A stretch of DNA of 64,000 nucleotides from Citrus sinensis (taxonomy: Eukaryota; Streptophyta; Magnoliopsida; Sapindales; Rutaceae): positions 38,341,001 through 38,405,000 of the forward strand of contig NC_068560.1 in assembly GCF_022201045.2 (NCBI RefSeq), in the 5' to 3' direction. The position numbers and the translations under genes were made by a program. The number at the start of each line of letters is the position of its first letter. Position 1 is the stretch's first letter. The notes under the pieces are model-generated. The model was not told where the DNA came from, did no database searches, and was given only the letters and a program-made list of their open reading frames with translations. This document shows, one piece after another, positions 39,348 through 52,207 of the stretch.

Positions 39348-39840
39348 ACTAAGCCAGTTAGAGACTTACATAATAAAATTGAATCTTTTTTTCTTTTTCA
39401 TAAGTCAAAAAATTGATTGTACTCTTTCTATACTAAGATGAAAATTAAGTAATATAACATTCTTTTTTTTTTCAGGCTATTAAGTATGAATAATATTCTC
39501 TAATTTTAACTTTTAAGTAAACAAGAATATAAATGACTTTTAGTTGTTGTATTAGATTAATTCCCCTATTTTATTATAGTAACATAGAAGGAGAGTGAAT
39601 GAAGATTTTTGAACATTGTTTTTATTTTTTTTTTAAGTAGTATTTAAAGAACCACCAAAAAAAAATAATAATAAAAGAAGGAATAATTATCAATTTATAT
39701 TAATGGCGAGACGTGATATTGGCGAGAAAATGAACACGTCGAAGCTTGTTTGTCTCATTACGGATTTTTGGTGTCGCTATAGATAGAAAAACGGGTGAGG
39801 CCTCTCTGACATCTGAGGCTGGCAGAAATTAGAAGCGCGA

Positions 39841-39866
39841 GCCACGAGAGTCTGTGTATATAAATA
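39841..39866 (+). promoter_or_regulatory. Core promoter of the second catalase gene
   Basis: TATA box TATATAAATA at 39857-39866, about 135 bases before the ATG, with the same GCCACGAG motif (39841-39848) just upstream as in the first catalase gene. A GCGC run precedes the motif in both genes. Confidence 0.65.
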
Positions 39867-40000
39867 AATAATAAGGCAGTAGTATTGCATTCGTGATCAC
39901 CGGCTTTTGGTTGCCACACAATCCCCATTTGTCTACTCTCTCTTTTTCTTTCTCGTAGTGTAGCTTCTCGTTCAATCTTTTTTTCTGCTTCCCTCCCGCT

Positions 40001-43000
40001 ATGGATCCATACAAGGTACTAATCCCATCTGTCTATTTGTTTTAACTCTTAATTCAATCGATTGCTTTATTGAGTTTCCATCCCAATATCTCTATTTGAT
40101 GGGTCAGGCTATTTTAACTTGAATTTTTGAATGATTGGAATCTGTTTCGGTTTTCATCATCTGCTTTATTAGATATTCAATTTCTAGATCAAAGCTATGA
40201 TCTTCCTTTTTTTTTTTTTTTTTGGTTTGAAAAATTTTACCGTGTCGTTAGGGTTTCCCCAATGATTTTGAGAAGAAGTTTTAAATCTTTTCGCTTGTAT
40301 ATGTTTAGCTCCCATTTAAATGAAGAGACTTGTACTAATAATCTAATATTGTTTGTGTTTTTGTATCATGATGATACAGTTCCGCCCTGCCAGTTCTTTC
40401 AACGCCCCCTTCTTTACCACCAATTCCGGCGCTCCGGTATGGAACAACAACTCATCAATGACGATTGGACCTAGAGGTATCAACACGTTATTGTTTATTC
40501 ACTGTTTTCTGTTTGGTAATTGATGTTGTTTATTGTGCTAGGAGTTAGCAACTTGCCCTTTTGAGTTGTTGGATTTGTGTTTGACTTATTTGCCATTCTC
40601 TCGAATTAGATTTATGTATATTATTGCTCAGCTGTTTTATTATTTTGGTTATTGCTTTTATCGCATATCAAAGTCTCTGTTAATTTGGTGAGCGGGGGCC
40701 ATTATCATCATCTTTGTCATTATTCATGTAGCCAGTGGAAGTAAAATAATCAGAATATGTGCTTTGATCGGATGAGTAGCAAACTATAGGTATTCTAGTC
40801 TCTTTTGTAGACTATCTTATCTTTATAATATGGATTTCCGATACTGGTCTCTGCTATGCAATGTCAAATGGAATTAATAAGTTAGATCTATTTTCAAAAG
40901 TATTAATCTTGAGGTATATTTTTTAGTGTCAATCTACAAAACCAGAATATTTTTCCTTTCTCCATCTGGCTTGGCAGAACATTTTAATTCATAATAAGAT
41001 TCCTTATTGGCTAGTCCTTTTTATTTTTTTGCTTCACTTTGATGGATATGGTTTAAACTTTTTAATTCAGGGATTTAAGTTGCTTCAATTTGACAGGTCC
41101 AATCCTCCTTGAGGATTATCATCTAGTGGAGAAACTTGCAAATTTTGATAGGGAGCGGATTCCAGAACGTGTTGTCCATGCCAGGGGAGCCAGTGCTAAG
41201 GGTTTCTTTGAGGTCACCCATGATGTTTCTAACCTTACTTGTGCTGATTTCCTTCGAGCCCCAGGGGTTCAGACGCCTGTCATTGTCCGCTTCTCCACTG
41301 TTATCCATGAGCGTGGCAGCCCTGAAACCCTGAGAGATCCTCGAGGATTTGCGGTCAAGTTTTACACCAGAGAGGTGAGAGGGGCTTATGTCATACTTGT
41401 TTTATTACTAATGTGTATTAGATGGTATGTAATATGTGGGGGATCATGGAGATGATCGTTTAGTTACAAATGATGCATGTATTTAGGGCATGGGTACTTG
41501 TAGCTTTAAGTTGCTTTTGCTGAAAGAACAGGAGATTTTTCTATTTTGATTATGATGCTTCAAAAATTTTATAATTGTAATGGTGAAATAGGGAAAATAA
41601 GAGTTCTTCAATTGCTTCGGCAGATTTTCCCATGTGATGTGGTTGCTATAACATATTTTCATGTGTCTTCAATCGTATGTAAATATGTAATCACTTAGTC
41701 ATGAAGGCTGCATAGGTTCAGCATTTCGTGTGTTTTAAGTCATCCGATATTTTATTACTCCATGAAGGTGGACAAGTTGCAGGCTGTCAAGAAGTTAGCT
41801 CCCCTACTTGTTGATAGGTTCTTACGCTGACCTTTTTGTCATGTGAGTGCAGGGTAATTTTGATCTTGTGGGAAACAATTTCCCCGTCTTTTTTGTCCGT
41901 GATGGAATGAAATTCCCTGACATGGTCCATGCGCTTAAACCTAACCCAAAGTCTCACATCCAAGAGAACTGGAGGATTGTTGACTTCTTCTCCCATCATC
42001 CTGAAAGCTTGCACATGTTCTCCTTCTTGTTTGATGATGTGGGTGTCCCACGAGATTACAGGCACATGGAAGGATCTGGTGTTAACACTTACATGCTGAT
42101 CAATAAGGCTGGGAAAGCACATTATGTGAAATTTCATTGGAAACCCACTTGTGGGGTTAAGTGTTTATTGGAAGATGAGGCAATCAAGGTTGGAGGAGCC
42201 AACCACAGCCATGCTACTCAAGATCTTTATGACTCAATTGCAGCTGGAAACTATCCTGAGTGGAAACTCTACATCCAGATTATGGATCCCGACCATGAGG
42301 ACAAATTTGACTTTGACCCACTTGATGTAACCAAGACCTGGCCTGAGGACATCTTGCCCTTGCAACCTGTGGGCCGGTTGGTTTTGAACAAGAACATTGA
42401 TAACTTCTTTGCAGAGAATGAACAGCTTGCTTTCTGCCCTGCTATTGTGGTTCCTGGCATCTACTATTCAAATGATAAGTTGCTCCAGACTCGAATCTTC
42501 TCCTATGCTGATACTCAGAGGCACCGTCTAGGGCCGAACTATCTTCAACTCCCAGTAAATGCACCCAAATGTGCTCAGCACAACAATCATTATGACGGTT
42601 TCATGAATTTCATGCACAGGGATGAGGAGGTACTAAAATAACTAAAGAAAATATCGGTTACTTGCTATTTTAAACTACTTGTATCTCAACCAAGATCATG
42701 ATGCATGCCACAAGATATTACTGCCATGTGTTAGTTGCCAAAATGGTCTGCTGGTGTTGTTTGTTAAGATTGCTTTCTAACTAGGTACAATATGATGATT
42801 CTTTTTAGATCGATTACTTCCCTTCAAGGTATGATCCTGTCCGTCATGCTGAGATGCATCCAACTCCTCCTGAAATCTGCGGCGGAAGGCGCGAGAAGGT
42901 CAGATCTCTACTTGGCTTTTCTTTTTTTCCTGAAATAATCTTAATACAGATTTGCATGAAGGGGGATACTTTACATTATGTCTATACTTGCTTAGTGACC

Positions 43001-43539
43001 GAGTGAGATTTATATCTTGATTCTGTGGAGTTTTTGATAGAATGGGTTTAATACTAGACAACAGTGGATGGAAGTATTTTATTTATTTATTTTTTTCAAA
43101 ATCTAAACTAGTTGAATCTGTTGTGTTCAATGCAGTGCATAATTCCAAAGGAAAACAACTTCAAACAACCTGGAGAGAGATACCGATCTTGGGCACCAGA
43201 CAGGTGCCATGTTCTATCCAAGTTTTTTAGTAATAGTGATTGTTGAAACTGTACCATGGATCTCTCTTAAAATTTCTTCATTCAATTGCTTGTAGGCAAG
43301 AGCGATTCATCTGCAGATGGGTTGATGCTTTATCTGATCCACGCGTCACCCATGAGATCCGCCACATATGGATCTCATACTGGTCTCAGGTAAGACTTCT
43401 AGTCCTTGCAACTTTTTGTAAATTGAACATGGGTTTGCGAAATTGTTCTGATGTGATATTTGATTCAATACATATTCAGGCTTGCAAGTCTCTGGGTCAG
43501 AAGTTGGCATCTCGTCTGAATGTGAGGCCTAACATTTAA
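40001..43539 (+). CDS. CAT: Catalase, downstream copy of tandem pair
   Basis: Peroxisomal haem catalase, the more typical member of the pair. Eight exons: 40001-40015, 40380-40476, 41097-41374, 41853-42629, 42809-42898, 43136-43203, 43296-43389, 43480-43539; 492 residues, exactly the plant norm. It has His65 (RVVHARG), Asn138 (GNNFPVFF) and the haem-ligand Tyr348 in RIFSYADTQ, the standard family signature. The N-terminus [17 protein letters not shown] and C-terminus [11 protein letters not shown] follow leaf-type plant catalases closely. Start and intron positions equal those of the copy at 30269, which shows a tandem duplication; intron 1 is only 364 bases here against 1303. AATAAA polyadenylation-type signals lie near 43700. 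High leaf or peroxisomal expression is expected from the family; nothing in the sequence measures it. Confidence 0.97.
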
Positions 43540-46475
43540 TGGTGATGCGGAGCTGAGTGATTTAGAAAGAGTTAGCAAGGAGTAAACACAGAGGACGTCA
43601 GCAGTTTAAGGAATGCGAATTCGTTTTCGGGTGGTGTGTTATTTTGTAATACTAAAAAAAACATGTTGGTCCTGTAATTCATAAACATGATGTTCCTTAA
43701 AATAAATGCTGGTTGTACGCTCAAAATTTGTATAAAGTACAATCATATTAGTACTTTTCTGTTATTTTCGTTGCATGCCGCTGGATTTTGTTAAGTTGAC
43801 GCTTTTGCTGTTCTAGTTCTTCAGTATGGTGGGTTTTGTGTGTTCAGCTGTCTGCATCAAATAGGAAGCCGGGCAATGATTGTGTTTGTGGTGTTAGTTT
43901 GCTTTGAATAAAGAATGCATGTAGAGTTGGTAATGGGGGAGGTAATATGCAGATTTCTAACTTCTGAAATGCAGATTTGATCTAGCTATAATTTAATATT
44001 TATTATAGATTTATAACCAAACACACGCACGATAAATAAATCTTTGGTTAATACAGTATCTCTTTTATTAATTTATAGACAGAATAGATAAATTTTTTAA
44101 TGTTTGTAATTATTTGTAAGAGTTGATATTTAAACTATGTTATTATAAAATAAATATAATTAATTCTGATAAATATATGAGGTAAAATATCATTTAATTA
44201 TGTGATACATGTCACTAATAAAAAAATAACAAGATTGAAGATGTTGCTGCGTGAAGTCTTTTTCATTACACAAGACACAAGAAAAGATTTATCGACGGGG
44301 AAAATGCGTTTCGAGTTTTTTATTTGAAAGGGTTATGATTACGAGAGATAAGAGGGAGGTGAAGAAATAGAATAACGACACACGATCGATGTAACCATTA
44401 GAATCCTAGAAATATGCAAGCAATAAAGAAAGTTACAGTATTTTTTTAAATTTATTAATCGAGTGGACCACAGTTAGTTTATTATTTGGATCCAACTAGA
44501 ATCCCAACCATCCTCGTCGATCGTCATGACTTGCCTTCTGCGTTTTGATTTGATTACCAATCACAACTTGCACCTAATTTAATTTAATAAACTGCATTTT
44601 CTTTAAAATGCAGCATGAAGGTTGAAATAATCACTAACTCCCCTTTTGAGTACTTAAATTAAATAGACATCATTTTTGTTTTGTCTTCTAAATATTTGCA
44701 AATTTTTATATATACTTAAAAATAAATAAAAAACCTGTATCTCCTTTCCCATTGACTTGAGGAATAAGAACAACTGGGCTTTCCCTCATTAATATGGTCT
44801 TCATTTCATTTGGGGATCATTCATTTTCCAGCCACGTCTTTTTGGCTGAGGCACGTATTTGTCTAATGAAGCTGTGGCCGGAATATTTGTAGAACTAGCT
44901 TTTATTTTGTTTTATTATTATTATTATTAATTTATGATTCGTCTCTGAATAAACAAAAGGAGCTTCATAGTCATGGGAAGTCGTACTTCAGTCAACACAG
45001 CATCGGTGCCTGAATGGATAGCTATTTGATATAAATGATTAAACTGGTCATTATTTCATAAAACAAACAATTTAGGGGGCCTGAATGTTAGTATCCGCAA
45101 CTGACAAAAGAAGACTCCCAAATCAAAACACAAAACGCCCACACAAGTCTCCACAACCAGTTATGCCATGCCCCGGTTGTCGTCTGAATATCGCCAAACC
45201 CAAAATATTATGGAAGGGAGAATCTACTCCCATTATTATTTGGCTAATCCTAAAATACATGCATGTAATTTAGGGGATTCTTATTATTTATGATTATGGA
45301 GGAGAATTCAATCCAGTGGGGAGCAGAGCATCTGAGCAATGCAAGTGGTGCACACGCAACACACCCCTCCAGTTTTTACCACTTCGAACAAATCTCATTC
45401 CTCTCTCTTATATTAATTATTAAAGTACAATTCCTTTGAAAAGAACAAAAAAAAAAAAAAAAAAAAAAGCTTTTATCAAACCATTGCATCAGCAAAAATG
45501 ATCAGCTCCCTATCTCTATCCGAGCACAAAAGTTTCGACTATGCAGCGAGTATTACAAGGTCTAAAATGCGAGTTGTTTAAGTGGGGTCAGGAGTCAGAC
45601 ATTGGAATCAGCATCTTCTCTTTGCAAATTGCCGGGAATCACCGAGTGTGTTAAAATTCTTAGGATTGGCTTTGGCTTGCCAGATAATTACTATGTACAC
45701 AAATTAATTAATTTATTTTTTGACAGACTGTTTAAAGCTTTTTATGAGATTGTCTGTTTGTTTGTTCCGTTCATGTTCCAGCTCCTCAGACACTCAAGCT
45801 TTATTGGGTATTTTTGGCAACTTATATTTTGGAAAAAAAAAAAAACACACCCATTTGAGCGTCTTCAAGAATCTGAAACTAGTGAGTTATTCTGCTGCCT
45901 TTGATTTTTGTTTTGCTTAGTTTGCTTATTATGAATGAAGATGTTATGTAAATTTCATGGCTTTTTTCCTTTGTTGGTAAGTGTGTAGTTAAGTGTATCC
46001 CTGTGTGCTCTGAGCATATTGAACGAATCTGTAGAAAGTGGGTTGTTGACTTATTGTATTGTTTTGTTTTTTTCCTTTTTATGTCTGAAATTTATGGCTG
46101 CTTTGATTGATATGATGGTCCATAAATTGGGTTTTATTCTCTAATTAATTTGCCGATGAATGATGATTCTTTGACTGATATTGGATGTGATGGCAAAAAA
46201 GACAGAGGGCTTAATCTTCGTACAATATGCATAAAAAAAATCATTTTTTGTTATTTGCCTGTTCAATATTCTGGACTTTCTTGTTCTTATCTCAACTTTT
46301 TCTTCTAAATGATTCTTACCAACAATGTCTCAACAACAGGAAGAAATTATATTTTGAAGATTGGATTTGGTTTTGGAGTTTCATCTTTGGAAAAGTTACT
46401 AATAGTTGGGAGCCTTAGATTTCAACAATTGTGCTAGACAAGATTGTCAAAATGGTGTTTTGAGAAAATATCAAC
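43540..46475. other. Intergenic region and 5' leader of the NIN-like gene
   Basis: 43540 to about 43750 is the catalase 3' UTR. The rest is AT-rich, with a TTA repeat near 44917 and a run of about 22 A near 45449. The NIN-like gene leader, probably with one or more introns, must lie somewhere in 45300-46475; I could not fix its exons. No other coding sequence found. Confidence 0.5.
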
Positions 46476-49400
46476 ATGGAAGATACTGTTTTTTTGCCCG
46501 GTACCATGCGTGGAGCTTCATTGGATTCTGCAATGGACTTGGACTACATGAATGAATTGCTGGCAGAAGGATGCTGGCTGGAAACTATTGATGGATCTGA
46601 ATTTCCTCATCCAAGTCCCTCTACTTCTACAGCCCTCTTTGACTCTTCATTTGTATGGCCAGCTTCAGAGATTACCAATGGTGATACGGGCAGAAACCCT
46701 TCTCAACAGGGCAAGCAAGATGATATGCAACAATCATTCTTTCTGCAGACTTCATCTATGAATGACCCCCAACAGAACGGCCCTCTTAGTACCCCGTCTC
46801 TTAGCCAGGGCATGGTTAATGTTGATGAAGACGATGGTCAATTGGATGATAATATTGCTGAAGGTTCTGAACTCAGTAAAAGACGGTGGATTGGGCCCAG
46901 GGCAAATCTGGGGCCTGCAACTTCCGTTATTCAGAGATTAGGATGGGCAGTTGGGTATATTAAGGATTTCTCAATTAATAAAGATGTCCTTATACAGTTA
47001 TGGGTGCCTGTGATTAGGGCTGGTAGACAAGTTCTGACGACTTATGATCAGCCCTTCTCACTTGATCTTAAATGTCAGAGACTTGCAAATTACAGGGCTA
47101 TCTCTATTAAGTATTATTTCTCAGCTGAAGAGGATTCCAAGGATGTGGCAGGATTGCCTGGTCGGGTTTTTTTGGGTAAGGCTCCTGAGTGGACTCCTGA
47201 TGTCCAGTTTTTTAGAAGTGACGAGTATCCACGAGTTGATCATGCTCAACAGTATGATGTCCGTGGTACCCTTGCTGTGCCTGTTTTTGAACAAGGTAGT
47301 AGGACTTGCTTGGGTGTTATTGAGGTTGTGATGATGACCCAAAAACTCAAGTATAGATCTGAACTTGAAAGTGTTTGCAAAGCACTCGAGGTCAGCTTTC
47401 TATCATTACATTATAGTTTCTCCCTTAAGTTTCCTCTATATTTTCTAATTCTTTCATGTTTTTTACATTATCGAGCTCAGCAAGTACTATTGTTAAAAAC
47501 TATGCCATCATTGAATATTAGACTTTTTTTTTTTTGTTGAGTGTTGATATTTGTACAATTACTACGGGATCGGTTCAATTAAACAATAGAATGTCCTGTA
47601 ATTTCCCAGGACGAAGTAATATGTAATCTGGATCTTCAATTGTCTCTTGCAGGCTGTTGATCTTAGGAGCTCTGAAGTTCCAAGTACTAAAAACATGAAG
47701 GTAATACGGTAATGGTTAAAAGCTAATTATCTAATTAATGGATATATTTCATTTTGTGTTCACCAGTAGGATTCCTTTTATATCAGGCATGGAACACGTC
47801 ATATCAAGCTGCCTTACCTGAAATTCGAGAGGTCTTGAGATGTGCTTGTGAGACGCATAGATTACCATTAGCTCAAACTTGGGTCTCATGCATCCAACAG
47901 GGAAAAGTTGGTTGTTGGCACTCTGACAAGAACAACAATCATTGTGTTTCCACTGTAGATGATGCTTGCTACATTGCCGATCCTGATATGTGGGGTTTTC
48001 AAGAGGCTTGCTCTGAGCATCACTTGCTAAAAGGTCAACGTGTTGCTGGGGAAGCATTTCTGACCAACCAACCGTGCTTTTCAAATGATATAACCTCCTT
48101 GAAAAAGACCGAGTATCCTCTGTCTCACCATGCAAGGATGTTTGGTTTGTGTGGCGCTGTTGCAATACGTTTGCGGAGTATTCTTACTGGTAACTCTGAC
48201 TTTGTATTGGAGTTCTTCTTGCCCAAGGGTTGCCGGGATCCTGAAGAGCAGAAGAAGATGCTTAGTTCTTTGTCCATCGTAATACAACAGGTCTCCAGGA
48301 GTTTACGTGTTGTAACAGACAAGGAGATGGAGGAAGAAACTAGTTTGCCAGTTAGTGAAGTTATTTTCCCTTCGGATGGTAGACCCAGCAGGGAAAAGAT
48401 ATTAAAAGTGGACTCTCATTCTGAAAAGTATTCTCATGATAATTCATTTCAATCAGCCTGTCTTACGAAGGTCCAAAGAGATTGTGATGTCTCATTAAAC
48501 CAAAATGGAAAACCAAGGAAGGTATCGGGTAAAAGGTTTTTGGAGGGGGGGCACCGCAAAGAAGATTTTAGCCTGAAAGGAAGTGCTGAATATTGTGATG
48601 ATTCAAATTCTGTTGAGGGTAGCTTCTCAAGTGTGGCTTTGGGTAAAACAGGAGAGAAAAGACGTACCAAAGTAGATAAAACTATCACCTTGCAAGTTCT
48701 TCAGCAATATTTTTCTGGGAGCCTAAAAGATGCTGCAAAAAGTATTGGCGGTAAGCTTACAAACAGCTCTCATTTCTTAGCAAAACTTTAGTAGTGTATT
48801 GGTGGCTGTTACATTCTGTTTTCATTATGGACTGTTGCTTTCTCCGTAGAGCCTTTTCAAGCAAATTATTAAACTCTATATATTGTGCTTTAATAGAAGT
48901 TTTTATTGTGTTTCTTTTGAGTAAGTTATCTTCCCAAGCATATCCACAGGAATATTCCAGCGCTTTTTTACCGTACTCAAAAGCATAATACACAACTTCC
49001 AAGCAATGTGAATAACGTTAAGCTTATACAAGTAATCTTTATTCTGACATTTATATACTTATTACAATTCAGTTTGTCCCACAACCTTGAAAAGGATATG
49101 CCGGCAACACGGGATAAAACGTTGGCCTTCTCGAAAAATCAAGAAGGTTGGTCACTCCTTGCAGAAACTCCAGCTGGTGATTGACTCCGTTCAAGGTGCC
49201 TCTGGTTCTTTTCAAATTGGTTCCTTCTATACAAACTTCCCAGAGTTGGCTTCCCCAAATTTATCAAGATCAGGAGCTAGCCCTTTTTCGAATTCATTGC
49301 CAACTGATCAGCAAAAGCTGACAGGCATGCAAGCTAAGGGTGGAACTTTAAGCCCCCAAGCCCAAGCTGCCAAATCACCATCTTCCTCTTGTAGTCAGAG

Positions 49401-49956
49401 TTCAAACTCCAGCCAGTGTTGTACCAGTGGGACTCAGCAGCACCGTTCTACAAATAACATTGCTGGTAGTGAGGATCCTGTGGTTGGAGAGAGCTTTGAT
49501 GATGTTGTTCTGAAAAGGGTTAGAAGTTATGAAGAGCTGCATGCCTCAAGTCAAGAACCAAGACTATTACCGAGATCCCAAAGCTACAAATCTTTCAGAG
49601 AACAGCCTATTCCTCGTTTACCAGAAAATGGTTGCCGGATGTCACAAGAGGTTGTTGATGGACGAAGAGTAAAAGTCACATACGGAGAGGAGAAAATCCG
49701 GCTCCGCATGCAAGACAATTGGAAGTTTCAAGACTTACTGCAAGAAATTGCCAGGCGATTCAATATAGATGACATGAGTTTATTTGATGTCAAGTACTTG
49801 GACGATGACTCTGACTGGGTGTTATTAACCTGTGATGCTGATTTAGAGGAGTGTATTGAAGTATGCCGATCATCTGAGGGACAAACAATAAAACTCTTGC
49901 TCCAAGTCTCTCATCATCTTTTCGAAAGGCGTTCAGGTAGCAGTGGGAATTCCTGA
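46476..49956 (+). CDS. NLP: NIN-like protein transcription factor (RWP-RK and PB1 domains, NLP4/5-type)
   Basis: Nitrate-responsive transcription factor family. Four coding exons: 46476-47390, 47653-47700, 47787-48750, 49073-49956; 936 residues. The N-terminal half is the GAF-like nitrate-signalling region ([54 protein letters not shown]), continuing in exon 3 ([40 protein letters not shown]). The DNA-binding RWP-RK domain spans the exon 3/4 junction ([21 protein letters not shown], then [27 protein letters not shown] near residues 659-664). A serine-rich linker and a C-terminal PB1 domain, about 843-925 ([19 protein letters not shown]-type [13 protein letters not shown]), follow. The order and sequence match NLP4/NLP5 better than NLP6/7 in my recall. 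Start is the ATG before EDTVFLPG. Exon 2 is only 48 bases and intron 2 only 86. Confidence 0.94.
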
Positions 49957-50352
49957 TCCTAAGAAATTCTGTTGCTCTCTTGGAATTATTACGAATCCTT
50001 CAATTAATTCAGGTATGGGTTTTTTTTTTTTCAAGTCTTTGCCAGTAAGCACTGAGCGAAATGTTCTAGGCTTCAAGCATTGTAAATGAAAAGCTGTATT
50101 AGGAAAAAGTTTCCAAATGCATGCAATCTAAGGCTTCGGTTATTTGACATTGGAAAGCTGGATGAATGGGTTTCTTTTCACAATGTCCGAAAGAATTACT
50201 GAAAAGAAAAATGTTGGAACGACGGGACAAATTATTTGTAGTGTAATATTAATTTAATACAAGCAGTTAGAATTATAAATCTGCTGCGTCAACTGTCAAA
50301 TTTTCAACTCGAAGTTGAAATGAAATGGAATTTTCTCCACGAATACTCTTAT

Positions 50353-51157
50353 GTTGCGTTTACTTTTTGGATTGGAGTGGGAATCCTTGGATTAAGAGTG
50401 TGGAGTGGGAGTGGGAGTAGGATGTTTACTTAAACTAAATAAAAGTATGGATTGTCAATCAGAATCCTAATTATTTGTTTATTTTGTCTTGGATTAGGAG
50501 TAAATTGTTTAAAATTATAATTTTATTCTTATGTACAGAATTATAATTTGTAATTAAAAAATTAATAAAAAATATTTAGAAAATAAAATAAATATTTTAT
50601 TATATTTATAAATTAATAATAATTACTAATATTCTTAATTATGTAAATCATAATTTTTTATTAATTTTAATTTAAATTATGTGAATAAAAATTATTAATA
50701 ATAGCAACACAAATGAAATATTATTATTGATAATATAGTACAAAATTAATATTTTTTTAGAATAAAATATTTATTATTATTAATTAAATAAATAATTAAT
50801 ATTTATTAAAATTAATGTTTAATATTATTAATTTAAATATAATATTTATTTATTTTTATTTTATTAAATTTAATAAAATAAATATGATATAATTATTATT
50901 TTTAATAAATATGATATTATTTATTTTATTAAATATGATATTATTTATTTTATTATAGGGATAAAATGGAAAGAGGGGGAGTGGATTCCCACTCCCACCT
51001 CCCCCCATGGGAGTGGGAATTCCACTCCCCACTCCAAAATTGAGTGGAACTCACGGATTCCCACTCCCACTCCTACTCCTCCTTTTTTAAAGGTAAGTAA
51101 ACACTGAAGTGGGAGGAATCCACACTCCACACTCCTACTTCAAAAAGTAAACACTAC
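50353..51157. mobile_element. Non-autonomous DNA transposon, 805 bp
   Basis: The left end GTTGCGTTTACTTTTTG matches the minus-strand right end GTAGTGTTTACTTTTTG at 14 of 17 positions, and similarity continues into GGAGTGGGAATCC-like G-rich blocks on both sides. The direct repeat CTTAT flanks it (50348-50352, 51158-51162). The centre (50500-50960) is almost pure AT. G/C-rich subterminal blocks around an AT core are typical of Harbinger- or hAT-type MITEs. No transposase. Confidence 0.8.
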
Positions 51158-51390
51158 CTTATTGTAGAATTATTAGGTGGCTTATTTTTATTATTTTTTA
51201 CTGTAAATATGGGTAGCCATGCGTCCACAATTAGGCAATGTTGTGTTCTAGAGTATTCTAATATTACTCAAAGCAAGGTCGTGATTTGATTCAGGTGATA
51301 TGATGATAACTATTGAAATCTTCTAATATTGTTTTTTTTTTTTTAAATTAATCTATTAATTATCATTTTATGATTAATGCATAAAATAAA

Positions 51391-52207
51391 GGATCCAACT
51401 ACGGTACCACCGTGTTACCCGTACCACTGGTTTTGTCTTTTGTGCCAACTGTGTTGTAAATTTTCATTAAACCCCTTTCATTCATTTTTATTTAAACTTT
51501 ACCTCATAAATATTAAATTAATTTCTATTGCATCCATATAAACATTATAATTAGCACCTTATACTATTTGTTATTTATACATTTTTCTTCTATATTACAC
51601 ATTTATCACAATACCCCTCTTTTTATCACAAATACCGGCGAACCCGACCCGAATTTCGTTTCCATTTCCGTCCACGCCACCGGCCAAGGTTGGTACCGAT
51701 CGGAAGATCGTGCGACGCCGGTCATCTCCACGCCATCCTTGTCACAAAAATAACCGGGTCAACCCGACCCGCGAACCCGACCCAGATTTTGTTTTCGTTT
51801 CCGGCAACTCCACCGGCCAAGGTTGGTACCGATCGGAAGCTCGTGTGATGCCGGTCATCTCCATGTCATCCTTGTCGCCGTAAAGCATTCGGAAAGCTGC
51901 CAATCGAAGCCGTGAAAAGTCACAGAATCCCCGCTTCAATTCGCCGTTGTTTCTCCAGTTTCCGGTGACGCCACCACTTGAGTTTTGTTCTCCACAATTC
52001 TCTCTGTCTTTTCTGACCAACCACAGCCACCGGAGGAGCCGATTTGCCGTTGATCGGCCGTTGAAGGATTCACGAGTTTGGGAGAAATGAACTTAATATT
52101 TTTGAAGCAAAGTTCAAATAAGAATAAGTGAAAGGGCTTCATGAAATTTTACATAAAAAAAGACAAAAGTAGTGGTATGGTGCCACTGTTGCACGATAGG
52201 CGAGTCC
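51391..52207. mobile_element. Mutator-like non-autonomous element with GC-rich interior (Pack-MULE-like)
   Basis: An 817-bp element lies between exact 9-bp repeats TAAAATAAA (51382-51390, 52208-52216). The ends are imperfect inverted repeats of about 50 bp sharing TACCACT(GG/AC)TTTTGTCTTTT. The interior 51630-52090 is GC-rich, in sharp contrast to its surroundings, and includes a duplicated unit of about 105 bp (51640-51744 and 51773-51877). On the minus strand both units read the same peptide pattern (EMTG, then R-[AS]-SDRYQPWPV). A minus-strand frame, 52020-51742, covers one unit and a GGVTGNWRNNGEL region, then stops before the second. A captured gene piece inside a MULE is the natural reading, but I do not recognise the source. 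Confidence 0.75.

Larger units (their letters stand above)
34226..40000. other. 5.8-kb spacer between the two catalase genes
   Basis: It begins with the catalase 3' UTR (AATAAA at 34354-34359). 34700-36300 contains short coding-like fragments, including a weak plastid acyltransferase-like stretch at 35709-35912, but no intact gene. Further on are a CA repeat, a C20-A18 tract and two MITEs (38702-38902, 39006-39347). The last 250 bases are the promoter and leader of the second catalase. Confidence 0.6.

Noticed and set aside
47749..48165. 138-codon minus-strand open frame
   Set aside because: Shadow of exon 3 of the NIN-like gene.
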